A model generated the notes under the pieces. That model did no database searches. It had not been told where the DNA came from and was given only the letters and a program-made list of their open reading frames with translations. Both the position numbers and the translations under genes were made by a program. A DNA stretch of 64,000 bases, taken from positions 17,806,220 through 17,870,219 of the forward strand of contig NC_089275.1 of NCBI RefSeq assembly GCF_963678975.1. Direction: 5' to 3'. Every line of letters begins with the position of its first letter. Within the stretch, counting starts at the first letter, position 1. Below are positions 10,096-21,640 of the stretch, one piece after another. The stretch is from Dysidea avara (taxonomy: Eukaryota > Porifera > Demospongiae > Dictyoceratida > Dysideidae).

Positions 10096-11265
10096 CTGTT
10101 TGTGTGTCTAAATATAGTAATAGTTACATAATTAGTAATGACATGTTGTGTGCTAATTTTAGAGCTATAAGAGAAAGCTAGGTCATTTCATCCTACATGG
10201 CAACACTGCTTGAAGTTTCTTAGTTTACTAGAGTGGTTACAGTGGTATATCCCCAGTATATGGAACAGTTAATTGTTCGTTATTTTAGTAGTTTTTCAGT
10301 AAACCCACATTCACTGATGTTTTACTGAGAGTTTAAAACTTAGTAAAACAATTATGCTCCATACACTTAAAGTTACTGACATTTTACTATCAGTATAACT
10401 GGGTACAACTACAGTAAAGCATCTTAACAAATTAGTAATCTAAGAACCTTCAAACAGTGCAATAGTATTCATAAAGTAGAAAAATGGGTGTGTAACATGC
10501 TTGGTGGGACTTGCAGTTAAGCATACATTTGGATGACAAGATCATTTCTAAGCATGAATTTATAATTTTGGAAAATGCATTATTCAAGATACACAGTTGT
10601 ACATAAACATCAAGTTGCTGTTTGTGAAGAAAGAGTTTGGTTGAGTTTCTAAACATCAAAATTTTAGTAATCTCTAGGGACGCTGAGTTGTGCATCCAAA
10701 CTTGACCATGATCTATAATATAAGTTCCATCCTACTACATCTATTAAACAGTACGGTAGTACTGTATAATAGAGTTCTCTCCTGGTACCCAACCATAAAA
10801 ATGTCATATGCAATGAATATCACCTTTAGGTTAGTGCATCTAGCATCAAATCTAGCATTAAAAGCTAGGCAACTTAATGATCCCTAATCTTCAAAACTGA
10901 ACTCTAAAATTTTCATGAATGTGGAATGCTACTATCAAATCTCTTAAAGAAGTTACCAAAGTTGAGTTTTATATAAAGTTGCAACAAAAGCTGATTTTCC
11001 AGACCACGTGTACAATATAGGCATGCGTACATTATGTATATACAAAGGCTAACAACTGATAGCCAATTGGATTATTGGTACACCTCTACTTAGTAGTGAG
11101 TAGCAATAGCATGCTATATGACCATACATATATGTACCCCAACTCCAAAGTCAGAGGAATTTTATTGCTGATAAACCCCAAGATGAAGCCGAGTGGTTTA
11201 TCAACAGTAAAAGATATTACAGTAACACAGAGAGAGTTAGGTGTGTGCTAGTCAGTTTGAATGAT
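10096..11265. other. Intergenic between the FReD copies
   Basis: AT-rich, no supported gene. About 80 bases next to FReD 2 are shared with the region upstream of the duplicate; the rest is not. Confidence 0.5.
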
Positions 11266-12635
11266 TTAGTTGATGTTACAATCCTGTGGTCTGATTTTCA
11301 TATCCACAAATGTTGGATAATGGTAGTCACCATTAAGAAGAATATAAACTTCACCATGATCCAGACATGGGGCCAAGTAATAAGTACAAATTTGAAAGTA
11401 CTTGTACTTTACTTAAATACTTTCTTAATTTCCCCAATGTACTTGTACTTATACTCAAGTACTTCACTATGTACTTGAGTACTTTAAGTACTTGTAAGTA
11501 CTGCAAACATTGTACGTAGTTTGTACACAGTGGGTGTACAATGAGAATAACAAAATTGTATGAAGGTGCAATTTACAACTACTTGCGATTCTTCTACTGC
11601 CTTCCCCAACCATACTATGTATCATGTTGCCACGAGCAAACAAAAAGAATGCTGCTGTTCAAGGCAGTGCATTTTAAGAGTTTCAGAGAGAGAATGGTTG
11701 ACAAAAATCTGAAAGTATCAACCCCTCTAGGCACACTTACATACTACAATACACTGAATACAGTGTATATTTTACTACAGCAAAATGTACTTGTACTTTA
11801 CTTAAGTACTTCCAGCATGTACTTGTACTTTACTTAAGTACTATCTTGAGTGCTGCAGGAGTACTTGTACTTGTACTTGGAAAATTCAAAAGTACTTGTA
11901 CTTTACTTAAGTACTTTTAAATGTACTTGGCCCCATGTCTGCCATGATCATCATTAAGTAGAACATTACCACAATTATTGTACCACCATCCACCTTTACC
12001 AACTACACAATTATTACTACGATTATAATAATCTCTATCCTTATTATCATGATCTCGATCACGAGATGTAAATCTTGTTCCGTTCAGTGACCATCCCGAA
12101 TAACTGTGATAAAAGGGATCGGTCAGTCCAACACTATCAAATCCTGATATGGTTAGTTGATATCGGTCCTCAGCTGGTCCCACTACAAACTGTTTATAGT
12201 GAAGATAAGATTTGTTCCATTAGTTAATTGATAGTCTATTCAAAGTTCCCAATTTCCATGGCTGGTCAGGCAATTCATTGATCTTAGGCCAAGCCAGAAT
12301 TCTCCAGTAAGATCACCAAATCCATCTTCATATTCTACCCAGTCTCTTTCCACAATTTCAACAGTTCCATTTTCCAGTCTCCTCTGAATAACAGTCCATC
12401 CTCCTCCTCCTGAAGTAGTATCACAATATACTCTAGCATTGGAACATTTCACTCCACAGAAGTTACCAATAGTGTAGACTCCGGAACTCTTTACATTGTA
12501 GTTGTTGTTATTGTAGCCAAGACAACAACAGTTGTCAATAGGTCCACCATTGGTTTGACACTCTCCATCAACCAACACTATTCCTAGACTAACTAGAACT
12601 ACTAATGATATAAGATTTGCCATTGTATGTAACAA
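11266..12635 (-). pseudogene. FReD 3: duplicated, broken by a transposon and point lesions
   Basis: The first 86 codons match FReD 2 almost residue for residue (same signal peptide and CCC linker), so the duplication or gene conversion is recent. Lesions, in coding order: TGA at 12242-12240 replaces CGA (Arg132 of FReD 2); one T is missing from a T run near 12210; a 580 bp transposon (11362-11941) sits in the codons for the last quarter. Beyond the insertion the frame resumes and ends in TAA at 11268-11266. GGWWYN and a DRDHDN calcium-loop remnant survive. The product, if made, would stop after about 131 residues, before the calcium site. The promoter region is intact, so transcription is possible. 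Confidence 0.93.
11362..11941. mobile_element. Non-autonomous hAT-like element inside FReD 3
   Basis: Perfect 18 bp terminal inverted repeats (CAGACATGGGGCCAAGTA) flanked by a perfect 8 bp duplication CCATGATC (11354-11361 and 11942-11949). The empty-site sequence is preserved in FReD 2. An 8 bp duplication and CAG ends are typical of hAT. Both subterminal regions carry many copies of AGTACTTGTACTTTACTTAA-like repeats, the usual position of transposase binding sites. There is no transposase gene in its 580 bp. Confidence 0.93.
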
Positions 12636-12671
12636 TCAGTTATTAGTATACGGTAGGACTGACAGGTAGTA

Positions 12672-12679
12672 CTTTTATA
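12672..12679 (-). promoter_or_regulatory. TATA box of FReD 3 (conserved)
   Basis: Same TATAAAAG and spacing as at 10088-10095, inside the duplicated upstream block. Confidence 0.5.
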
Positions 12680-13431
12680 CTGTTTGTGTGTCTAAATATA
12701 GTAACTATTACATAATTAATAATTACACGTTGTGTACTAATTTTAGCTATTGTCAATTCATCCCCTAGTGTAACAATATTCACATTACATATAATTATGC
12801 TTCAGAAAATGTATGTCATATTAAAGTATCAGTAATATAACCACCACTAATAACTAATGCAGTAAACAAAGCTACACATATAAAGAAGCAAATCTGTTTT
12901 GTATTTGCTTCAATTGACGGACGTTTTTTAGGTAACATTTACAGTACATCTCTTCTTGATATAGATTTACCTACCAAATTTATGGCACCTTTAATATACA
13001 TTTTTATACTGACTGAGACAGCTGCCAAGATACTTAGACTCTAATAGAGCAGTCAATGATTCTATATATGTCATACTGTATCATACAGTACAATAGTATT
13101 GTGTATTAAGGATCATGGAGGTTTACACTTTCTCATGAAACAATATCACCCTAAAACCAACCTCACGATACCTTCACAGTTTTGGTTAGGCATAACCAAG
13201 TCCAAAAGTGTTTGTTTGTTTGTGTTTGTTTGTTTAGAGTTCCAGTTAGTAAGTGCGTTCATAGTGATATATACATGCAGTATGTACAATGTAGTTACTC
13301 ATGGAGTTACTTTTGTCCTCCTTTGTGCCATATTTCTTTTCACTGACAGTACAAAATGTTGATCAGTGGTAGCATGTCATGGCTTCCCTGTGGCTGTACT
13401 GACTAGCTATTATGTTTATCATCAGTATTTT
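12680..13431. other. Intergenic, no supported gene
   Basis: Ends of the duplicated block, a motif copy on the minus strand (13037-13055) and GTTT repeats near 13210-13237. Confidence 0.4.
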
Positions 13432-13671
13432 CTAAAGCAGCTGGATTGATTCATTGTGTTGCTCATTGTTTGCAATGCGGTATGTATAACAGTCTGAACA
13501 CAGCTGAGAACAAAAGCTACTTTGCTTCTCAGCAATTGATGGCTAAGGCATGCATTTAGATGCAAAATAGTTGTTTTTAACATTCTTAGTGCCATTCTTT
13601 CTTTTGATGTGGTATGCGCAAGCAACCTGAGTCTCATGGTATGTTTCACAGTAAATATTGTAACAGTCTAG
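13432..13671 (-). pseudogene. Cys-rich exon-like segment with an internal stop
   Basis: It starts after an AG (13673-13672) and reads LDCYNIYCETYHETQVACAY, then KNVKNNYFASKCMP, a TAG at 13545-13543, then SSFCSQLCSDCYTYRI to a TAG at 13434-13432. Eight or nine spaced cysteines suggest an extracellular disulphide-rich domain. I do not recognise it. The internal TAG also reads as a splice acceptor (TGCCTTAG), so two exons are an alternative to a pseudogene. Confidence 0.3.
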
Positions 13672-14422
13672 CTACATCTTTGGTGTACTTTCAATTAACA
13701 CTTATATGTGACATTATTATGTTGATGATTTAGAAACCTATCATGCTGGGGAGTATAGTTTGTAGACAACTTTTTGAGTTTTTAAAAGTATATTCAGCTA
13801 CTGTATGTCATAGATAGTGCTGTGATTGATTACAGCCTCCTAGAGTTGTTATGACCACACACCACCATGCACTTTTAGGTGAAACAATAGAGTGCCACAT
13901 GATCAGACAGTGCAAAAGATGCACACAGAAACATATACAGTATCTCAGCAAACAAATCTATGTCCTTTTTTTATAATGGAGGTAGCTACTTGAAATGCAA
14001 AGCAGAAAACAGACTTAATTGTCCATGTGGTTACTTCAGACCTCCATGCAAACTATAGTTTAACATTGCATCAAGCCAATCTGTTTCTAAAGTGGTGGTG
14101 GCTCTGTGGCTTAATATGCCACAGAGTGTATTAACACAGCATGCAGATATGCATACCCAGGAAAGGTTTGCAGAGCATATGCTTGAAATACCATAGTCAT
14201 CTTATTGTGTTCATGTCTAATGAGCTATAGCCACTTGTGGCTCAAACATTGATACAGATTGTTAGCTTACTTAGGTTCTGGTGACTGGTGCTGAAAGCAT
14301 TTCTAAAATAACAAGGAAAAAGCCTAATATGTCACAGACTCCTCCATTACAACCTAACTTTTGGATTTTTAAAAAAAATCAAGAATGTTTTTGGTGGCAA
14401 GTGTAGTGTAGTTACAGTAGTC
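13672..14422. other. Non-coding; small hairpin
   Basis: A perfect 9 bp stem CTCTGTGGC/GCCACAGAG with a 7-base loop lies at about 14101-14125. Nothing else is notable. Confidence 0.4.
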
Positions 14423-14632
14423 TAGATCTTTCCTAGCACCCTTTAAAGTTTCCACCAATGTGAAAGATTAGCATAGCCTTTATGACAAAGGTGCAAGGTT
14501 AGATTGTTCAGCAAATGCAGTTAATTTGCTTAACAACCTACCCTTGCATCTTTATACTACGTAGCTTGTCATAAAGACAATACTAAATCTTTCACATTGG
14601 TGGAAACTTTACAAGGTGCAGGGAAAGATCTA
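14423..14632. mobile_element. MITE, 210 bp
   Basis: Terminal inverted repeats run TAGATCTTTCC on the left to GGGAAAGATCTA on the right. They include the inner match AAGTTTCCACCAATGTGAAA (about 50 bases, imperfect). Non-coding. Confidence 0.75.
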
Positions 14633-14650
14633 TAAACCTAGCTAAAAATA

Positions 14651-15132
14651 AAATGGCCATCAAGTAGTCCCAGTATAGTAAATTTACGCATAATTATCAT
14701 CCACTTGAATATGGAAAAAAATGCACTTAGTTTTCCTATTTTAAATGAATTATATTTGGCATTTAATACATACAGACTTGTCATAATTATTTTGCATGTG
14801 TGCAATTTGAGTATAGTCTTCTCTATGGGTCTAATGTTAACAGTCATTACCAAACTGGTGTGCATGAGCTATAACTTGAGCAGCTAAAATTTGTGTATTA
14901 GTCCAAATGCCTGTTGATGCATTAACCAAAGTGTGGTTGTGAACATACATCTTAAATGTTGGTAGTAACTGCCAATAACTGGTCTAAGAAGACTACTCAA
15001 ATTGCACGCATGCAATAGTTTCCTTATACAGCACCATTAAGTCATTTGACAAGTCTGTACATATTGAATACCAAATATAATTTAATAGGAAAACTGAGTG
15101 TACTATACTGGGGCTACTTGATGGCCATTTTT
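14651..15132. mobile_element. Second MITE abutting the first, about 480 bp
   Basis: The arms are AAATGGCCATCAAGTAGYCC and its complement at the right end. They continue imperfectly inward for 150-180 bases (TTTTCCTATT, ACTTGTCA, CAAATTTGAGTA-like blocks). Non-coding. Confidence 0.7.
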
Positions 15133-15355
15133 TTGTTCTCAGCCCACACATAATTAGGTTTGATGGGCACCCCTTCTACTATTGATAAGAACACCATAAA
15201 GAATTTGTGTACCAAATATGGTGCTTTTATCCACCCTGTATTCTAATTTTGCAAAGTTACACCACTATGTCATGGGCAACACAGAGACCATACATAGCCT
15301 CATGTACTATTGACTGTAGAGACTAACAGTAGTGAGTTAATATTGTATTATTGTA

Positions 15356-15505
15356 GATATTATATTATATATTATTATTATCAATTTCGTCAATGACAGG
15401 GTACACAAAAGGCTAAGTGCCTGTACAAGGTGGTCCCCAACAAAACAAAAAGAAACCGTACAATAAACACAAATACACCAGAAACCGTAAAATAAATGTG
15501 ATTTT
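15356..15505 (-). mobile_element. Possible LINE 3' end
   Basis: It shares TTATTATCAATTT, GTCA, GTACAMAAGG and ACCAGAAA blocks, in the same order and spacing, with the 3' untranslated end of the LINE fragment at 36576-37228. Confidence 0.4.
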
Positions 15506-16448
15506 TGTGTGTATTATGGCGTATATTTATATTGTATAAGTGATATAAGTTATGATAATTATAGTATAATTATATTATTATATATATTTGTACTACATTC
15601 TTGTATTGAACACTGAACAGTTTCGTAAATGAACAGACAATCTGTTATTTCAGTTCAAGTGAGCAAATTGATTACTGGCATACTTCACCTTCATACGTTT
15701 AAGTTTGTCAAATGCTGCACATATGTACATTTTATCATTGCTCTTCGTATTTGTTGTTCTACAAATAAGTATATAGTGACAGATTATAATAATCATGGGG
15801 CATTCCCCAAAATCACTGGATGTTTAATGATGATGATGTAATGGGAATCTCTAAATTCATAGACCTCAACTGTTGTTAATACAGTCTTAAGAATGCTTGT
15901 AGTCAGCAATCTCAGCATCCCTATACAGTACACCATTATATACCTAACAGTGTTTACAGTACTAAATATAGGAATCACATAATATTACGTTAGGCAATTA
16001 TCACAAAATCTATACAAAAGCTGACATGACCATAGTGCATAACACGATCACTCACATCTAGCTGTACATGACTGCATGTACAACTACATACTAGTGTATT
16101 CATACATACCTGAGTGTCATAAAGTACAACTTACAGTAGGGATTATGAAGGTTTGGGCCATTCTGGCCAAAAATATCACCCTTAAACTATTTCTTTCATG
16201 ACAGCTTGGCAGGTATAAAAATGCTGTAGAATGATCTTCCAACAAGATTTTGCAGGATTTTACTATTTAACTGAATTTTCTGCTGCCCTGACTGACTAAC
16301 TAATGCCTCCAGTAAAGCATAACTTGACTATACATGGATAATAATGTTGTATATGGGCTTGATTTCTTCACTACTTTGACATTGTTTTGGCCTGAGATGT
16401 GCCTTTTCACCAATTTCAGCAGCTACAGTGCATGCATCATGGACTTAC
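15506..16448. other. Non-coding, no supported gene
   Basis: AT-rich with no repeat family I can place; open frames are short and overlap on both strands. Confidence 0.4.
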
Positions 16449-16612
16449 CTTTGTGTCCCATTTCTTTTTCCATTAACACATACCGTAGGTGTCGATTTGC
16501 AGTGGCTTCAGTGGAGCTGGCTATATCAAGATAATTATCCAGATTTCCATAGTGATTGGACCCCAGAAATAATTTGCTTTGAAATGCTGTTTGGAGGCAA
16601 TTTGGGATTGTA
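16449..16612 (-). CDS. Putative internal exon, unrecognised
   Basis: It is bounded by an acceptor (TATACAG) at 16613 and a consensus donor, AAAG before GTAAGT, at 16448. The frame is open for all 54 codons: TIPNCLQTAFQSKLFLGSNH, then YGNLDNYLDIASSTEAT, then HLRYVLMEKEMGHK. One base overhangs each end. The composition is that of a soluble globular or helical protein. Overlapping plus-strand frames are poorer. No neighbouring exon was located. Confidence 0.4.
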
Positions 16613-16896
16613 CTGTATAGCTTAAAGATTTTGAGTGGCGAGGTTGAGCAGTGTAGCTAAAAATAAAATTTTCACAGATTTGCAAACAATCCCAAAATGT
16701 ATTAGATTATAATACATGGAGGTCTAAATATTAGGATAAAATTTTACTGTTAACCCCGAAAACCTCGAAAATATTTAGGCTACATGTTAATACTTTGTGC
16801 AAGGTGCTAGCTAGCTATATACCCATTGACAACATTATTGTTCAATGTTAGGGATAAAACTAGACACTAACCAAAAAGCACTAAGTTTTGTTTGTA
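16613..16896. other. Non-coding
   Basis: No gene or recognised repeat. Confidence 0.3.
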
Positions 16897-16980
16897 CATG
16901 GGTGTACAGTGGTGTACATGGGTGTACAGTGGTGTACATGGGTGTACTTCAGTGTACATGGGTGTACAGCAGTGTACATC
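16897..16980. repeat. Minisatellite, 20 bp unit (two 10 bp halves)
   Basis: The unit is GTGTACATGGGTGTACAGTG, about four copies. The same unit forms the array at 21513-21640. Reading frames over it (VYMGVL...) are artefacts. Confidence 0.85.
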
Positions 16981-18451
16981 TATGTCAGGAAAGTTTACCT
17001 GTCTATTCAAGTAGCACTCAAATAAGACACTGATAATCAGTGAACTTGTCCAGTCATACCCCATGCATTCTATTTTATCATTTTGGATTAATTTTTAATT
17101 CCCTGCTGCATTAATGACTAGGGCAGTACATAAAACTACAGTGACATATCGGACTCTTGAAATAGTCAGATTACTCACTAGTATACTGTATATGCCACTA
17201 ACATGGTATGTATTCTGCAGGCCTACCAACTCTCAAGGTCTTTACCATATAAAGCTCACAGGACACAGGACACTCCAGTAGAGATACAGTTGGGTCTCAG
17301 TTAAAACTTTGAAAGATAAGATGGTAAAACATATAATGAATCTTGCTTGTAACTTCTTGGCCCAAATGAAGTAAAATTAAGCTTTGCATGTGGTAGCTAT
17401 ATATTGCACAATTTCAAAAATCTGTAGTTTGTCCACTTATGAAATTAATAATCATCAGATACAAACAAATTTTTAGTCAACTAGCTAGCTATACTTGTGC
17501 ACTGCTAATCTCTTAAATCAATCCATCTGGACCAACTTGAAAATCCATGTGGTAGCTGAGCATGCACACACATTTTAGTTTTGAATAATGCACATACATA
17601 AAAATGAATGTGGTGTGCATGTACAAAATGTCACAAAACAAAATTAAATACAATGGCGGATCCAGGATGGGGCATTTGGGGCAAATTCCCCCACCTTGTG
17701 GAGGAGCCATACTTCTGATTAAAATACAAACTTTATGCCAGGCCAAGATCAGCTTATAAAACTCATGAAAATATGCACATTTTACTAGCATTTATTACAA
17801 ATTCATCTGAAACTAAAGCAAACCAAAGTCAAACTAACTATGAAATCGTCACCCAGCACCTTTATGCTTTCTAATCGCCTCTAAAATAAATTATCATGTT
17901 GCTATTGTTTAAGACATTAGAGTGCCTTTTAAACAGCTTTAAAGACTTCACAACTATCTGCAAAACCAAAATTGTAAAAATCAACAGTGAAATATAACTA
18001 AGAGGTGTATTATTTGCTACTTCAAAAATGCTGCAACTAACAAGAGAATCTGGGTCTTCCCAACCACCCCTGTTTGTGCCCCTCCCCTTGCCAGGTCCTG
18101 GATCCACTCCTGAAATACGATGAAGTCCATTACAAAAACTATTTAAGTCCGGTGCAAAAACTAAGTAAACAGGTAATGAGTTCCAAAGTTGATTTGAGTG
18201 TGGGAGAAAAGAGTGGTAGCAAATATGTATGATCAAATTCACAGTGCAAGACCCCTTTTCACAGATCTGGTCACAAAAGTGTTACAATTTGGCATAAGTT
18301 TGAGCAAATTGGCCTTCCTATGTCTTTCTTCATGTCCATGGTCTATTTTTAAATGCACGTTGTGATGATAGTAGCAAATTTGCTTCTTGTACCATTAATC
18401 TGACTTGGTCTCAGCAAGGGTAACCAACGTGTTGATATGTGTTATTAAATA
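16981..18451. other. Intergenic with worn transposon ends
   Basis: Fragments of CAGGGGCGGATCC-type elements occur near 17654 (GGCGGATCCAGG) and 18070 (CCCCTCCCCTTGCCAGG). A TGTGACC-type MITE end lies near 18246-18275. No supported gene. Confidence 0.4.
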
Positions 18452-18950
18452 CAGGGGCGGATCTGGGATTTTTTGAAAGGGGGGGGGGGGGGGCTAAGCT
18501 GGACAGGGACAGCCAGACATTAGAAGATACCATGCCTTTTCTCACAAAGCCCTATAGTGGTAAGATACTGTACATGCATGTAGTATACATTGTCAAAATT
18601 ATTAGCTATTTGGAATAATGACTACATTAGTGTGCAAAAGCACACTAGCATGTGAAGTATACTAATGTAGGGGGCCAGGGCATGCCCCCTGGTGAAAATT
18701 AGGTCCTCTAAAGGTGAAGCTGAGTGTGTTTAGCAGTTTTTCAATGGAAAACAATAGAATTTCAGTTATTTTACTTTTCCATAAAATTAAGACTGATTGC
18801 AATATGCATTGAGTAGCTATCATACAAAAAAATATTTTCCTATGATTTACGTGAATGACTGTTCTATTAGAGTAGTTCGATCTTCTATAAAAATTTTCGT
18901 GCAAGAAATTTTCGTACAAGTTTTTGCATACGAAAATTATTTTACAACGG
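18452..18950. mobile_element. Truncated CAGGGGCGGATC-type element
   Basis: The left end CAGGGGCGGATCTGGG is followed by a long G run (18478-18493), a GGGCATGCCCCCTGG block and a copy of the dispersed motif (18857-18874). The same order is seen in the complete element at 25663-26529. No right end is found. Confidence 0.6.
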
Positions 18951-19438
18951 AAAAAAAAGCTAATTACGGTAGTTTATCAGAACACTAAGGGCAGAATACC
19001 TTAGTTATTGACGAGAGTCTGAGGCAAAGCCAAGGACTTGTGTTAATAACTAAGATATTCTACAACTGCTGTGATATATCTAGCTTATATCCAAGTAAAA
19101 AAAAACTGTTCATCTATTACTTTGATGTATATGGCTTCATATAGAAGAATGACTTAATATTTACAACTGTGATATCATAGACAAAAAAACTGTGAGCATT
19201 TTGATGAATATATGGCTTCATAATTATTCAGTTAGTATGAACACCTTATACTGACACTGCATTTTGATTACCAATATTGCATATTTGGCATACACCATAC
19301 TGCACAATATGATAATTATTGCTGCAGGTAATAATTACCATTTTTATTGTTCAAGTAAATTCTTTGAATTGTGGCTTCACTGGGATATAACAATAGGTAT
19401 AATTTAATAAAGAGGGAAGTTTTCCTGGAACCTACCAA

Positions 19439-19693
19439 CAGGGGCGTAGCCAGACTTTTGGTGATGCCAGGGCCTAGCTGTAAGCTGAAGACCCAAAACA
19501 AACAAACAAAAAAGCAAAGGGAAAGAGAAAGAGAAGGTACCTGCTGACAATAGCTGTTCTCCACCAACTATATCTCCTTATTTATAACTACCTACATAGC
19601 TTGTTACACTGCTCTGAATACTATGACTGCTCTATTAGAGTATCTCAAGTTATTAATGCCTGGGACTGAGCCTAGGTTCTGGCTATGCCTCTG
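19439..19693. mobile_element. hAT-like MITE, 255 bp
   Basis: Ends CAGGGGCGTAGCCAGACT and, inverted, CAGAGGCATAGCCAGAACC. The flanks are CCTACCAA (19431-19438) and CCTGCCAA (19694-19701), an 8 bp duplication with one change, as expected for hAT. It contains the motif GACTGCTCTATTAGAGTA at 19625-19642. Confidence 0.75.
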
Positions 19694-19701
19694 CCTGCCA
19701 A

Positions 19702-20636
19702 CCCAAGCTTTCTTCCTACACTTATCCAGGCATAACCACATCTCAGTCATTAAGTTTTGATTTCCCAGAAGTAGCACAAGCAAATACCATGAATGTCATT
19801 TCAAAGGAGATTTCACACAAAGCAAATACTAGAGACATTTGATGCTGTAAAGACTTAATATTGTGGGCTCTTTCTAATTATGTATTAGTAGAGTGGCTAA
19901 GCAACAGTTTTGATGAAATCATTCACTTTATAAAAGCACCAAATTTTCTGTGGAAGTTGAGAAAGGTTTACTAAATCATTTGAGATACGGTGCCACATCA
20001 AACTCTTTGCCTTAGGGCATGTTTTGAAACTTTAAACTAGGTTATAAGCTCTGGTCAGGAAACCACACAAGTACATTCAAATTTTTTTTGTTTAGATAGC
20101 ATGAATGTATCTCCAATTTACAGGTGCAATCAGAAAATCTTTCAAAATGTGGTATAAAACAATCTGTTTTAAACACTTTTAATGGAGCAAATATTTCAGT
20201 GATATAAGTACAGATACAATCCAACAGAAATAACATATTCCACATATATGGCTTCATATACCATGACCCTCTGTGCTCTCTTAACATGAAAGCTAATGAC
20301 TTGGATGGACACCTCCCTTGATCAGCTTTTAAATATGATCATCCCTTGCTTGTCTATTCGGATGCAATGTTTCAGTGTATTTACTATTGAACCAGCCCAG
20401 AGCATTTTATGGCTTCCTCAATACATATCTATTGATCTTACTTTTGCACTGAAGTGGCAGCGTGGTGGACAATTCTTACGATGGCAGTGATAAAAAACAA
20501 CTCTAGATGAGTAAGTATTAGACTAAAATGATAGCTTGTACAATAGGTTTAGCCATATTAAATTGTTTACTGTGTAATGTACCATGAAACCACCTAACTT
20601 CAAAGCCAAATTCCAGGGTACATATCTTATAAACCC
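19702..20636. other. Non-coding, no supported gene
   Basis: One 64-codon open frame (20296-20490) competes with another frame over the same bases; neither is convincing. Confidence 0.35.
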
Positions 20637-20756
20637 TGGCTGGCCATGGTACATTTAAGTTAAACCATGGCTGGCTAAAATAAACCATGGCTGGCTATGG
20701 TACATTTAAAATAAACCATGGCTGGCCATGATACATATAAATGTACCATGGCCTTG
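20637..20756. repeat. Short tandem/inverted repeat, AAACCATGGCTGGCY
   Basis: Three or four copies of AAACCATGGCTGGCYATGG separated by TACATTTAA-like spacers, with a terminal inverted copy (AAATGTACCATGGCC). Confidence 0.7.
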
Positions 20757-20793
20757 ATATATCTGATGAGGTAACGTTGTTTGTTTTTATAAG

Positions 20794-20933
20794 AATCCTG
20801 GCAGTATTGGAGTTTATTATTACTCACGTGATGAAAACCATGAACCCGATTTTGCATTCTACAGCACTCATACGAAGGCGATTCGACACCCTTACGGCTT
20901 ACCACCCTATGAGTTGACAAACGAAAGTTTAAG
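20794..20933 (+). CDS. Putative exon, unrecognised protein
   Basis: The acceptor TTGTTTGTTTTTATAAG precedes it and the donor TTTAAG/GTGAGA ends it. The 46 codons are all open and protein-like: NPGSIGVYYYSRDENHEPDF, then FYSTHTKAIRHPYGLPPYEL. It is rich in CpG, unlike the flanks. Tyr/Pro-rich short-motif proteins of this style occur among ciliary microtubule-associated proteins, but I cannot assign it. Reading on past the donor meets TGA at once, which supports splicing there. Confidence 0.45.
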
Positions 20934-20948
20934 GTGAGAACTAGTGTC

Positions 20949-21212
20949 ATGGTTAATTTACAATCGCGTGTCCGCGTGCCGTTTGATTACGTACCACGCC
21001 CACTTTCCGTATATCACGAGGTAACGGAAACCACTCTACAGCGAAACTTACTCCTCTGGATGTTTAGAAAACATTGTAAACAGTGGTTAAACGATGTAGC
21101 AACTTTGAAACACTTGTTAAATCGCAAAATTGAGTGTTTCCGTGATATTCATAGGATTTTCCCGTTTATGTTAACAAACGTAACTGCAACGTTACTTGCT
21201 GCTGACCCATAA
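20949..21212 (+). CDS. Small open reading frame, 87 residues
   Basis: ATG at 20949 to TAA at 21212. The sequence starts MVNLQSRVRVPFDYVPRPLS and is basic, with W and C residues (LLLWMFRKHCKQWL). CpG is frequent and codon use resembles coding DNA. It lies in the intron side of the exon at 20794-20933, in another frame. It could be a separate small gene, a first exon or an alternative exon. Confidence 0.3.
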   Translation: MVNLQSRVRVPFDYVPRPLSVYHEVTETTLQRNLLLWMFRKHCKQWLNDVATLKHLLNRKIECFRDIHRIFPFMLTNVTATLLAADP

Positions 21213-21512
21213 TCGAATTTTACAAGACTCTCTATATAATAAATCCAGCGGGTTGCCTCGTATTGGCTTGGGTGATTAGTCGCCCATAGTAGGCTATTAA
21301 CCTCACATGAGGCTTATTATAAGACCATAATTCTTTGTAACCTTTACAGTACACCAATGTACATGGTGTACGTGGATTGCAGTTTATAGCGCCACGAACA
21401 CTAATCATTAACACGAGTACACAATTGTGCATGTGAGCCAAAACTTTATGGTGTTAGTGCAGTGTACTGGTGTACGCATAAAAGGCTACAGCATGTTAAC
21501 TTGAGCGTATAG

Positions 21513-21640
21513 AGTGTACAGCGGTGTACATGGGTGTACAGCGGTGTACATGGGTGTACAGTGGTGTACATGGGTGTACAGCAGTGTACATGAGTGTACA
21601 GCGGTGTACAGCAGTGTACATGGGTACACAGCAGTGTATG
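21513..21640. repeat. Minisatellite, same 20 bp unit as 16897
   Basis: About six units of GTGTACATGGGTGTACAGYR. The halves differ mainly in CATGG against CAGYR. Confidence 0.85.

Noticed and set aside
11541-11837. Transposase gene in the hAT-like element
   Set aside because: The 98-codon frame lacks any hAT motif and much of it overlaps the subterminal repeats.
14101-14125. microRNA-like hairpin
   Set aside because: The 9 bp stem is far too short for a precursor.
16845-17033. Open frame VYMGVL-type repeats (also 21514-21789)
   Set aside because: Direct translation of the 20 bp minisatellite in each case.
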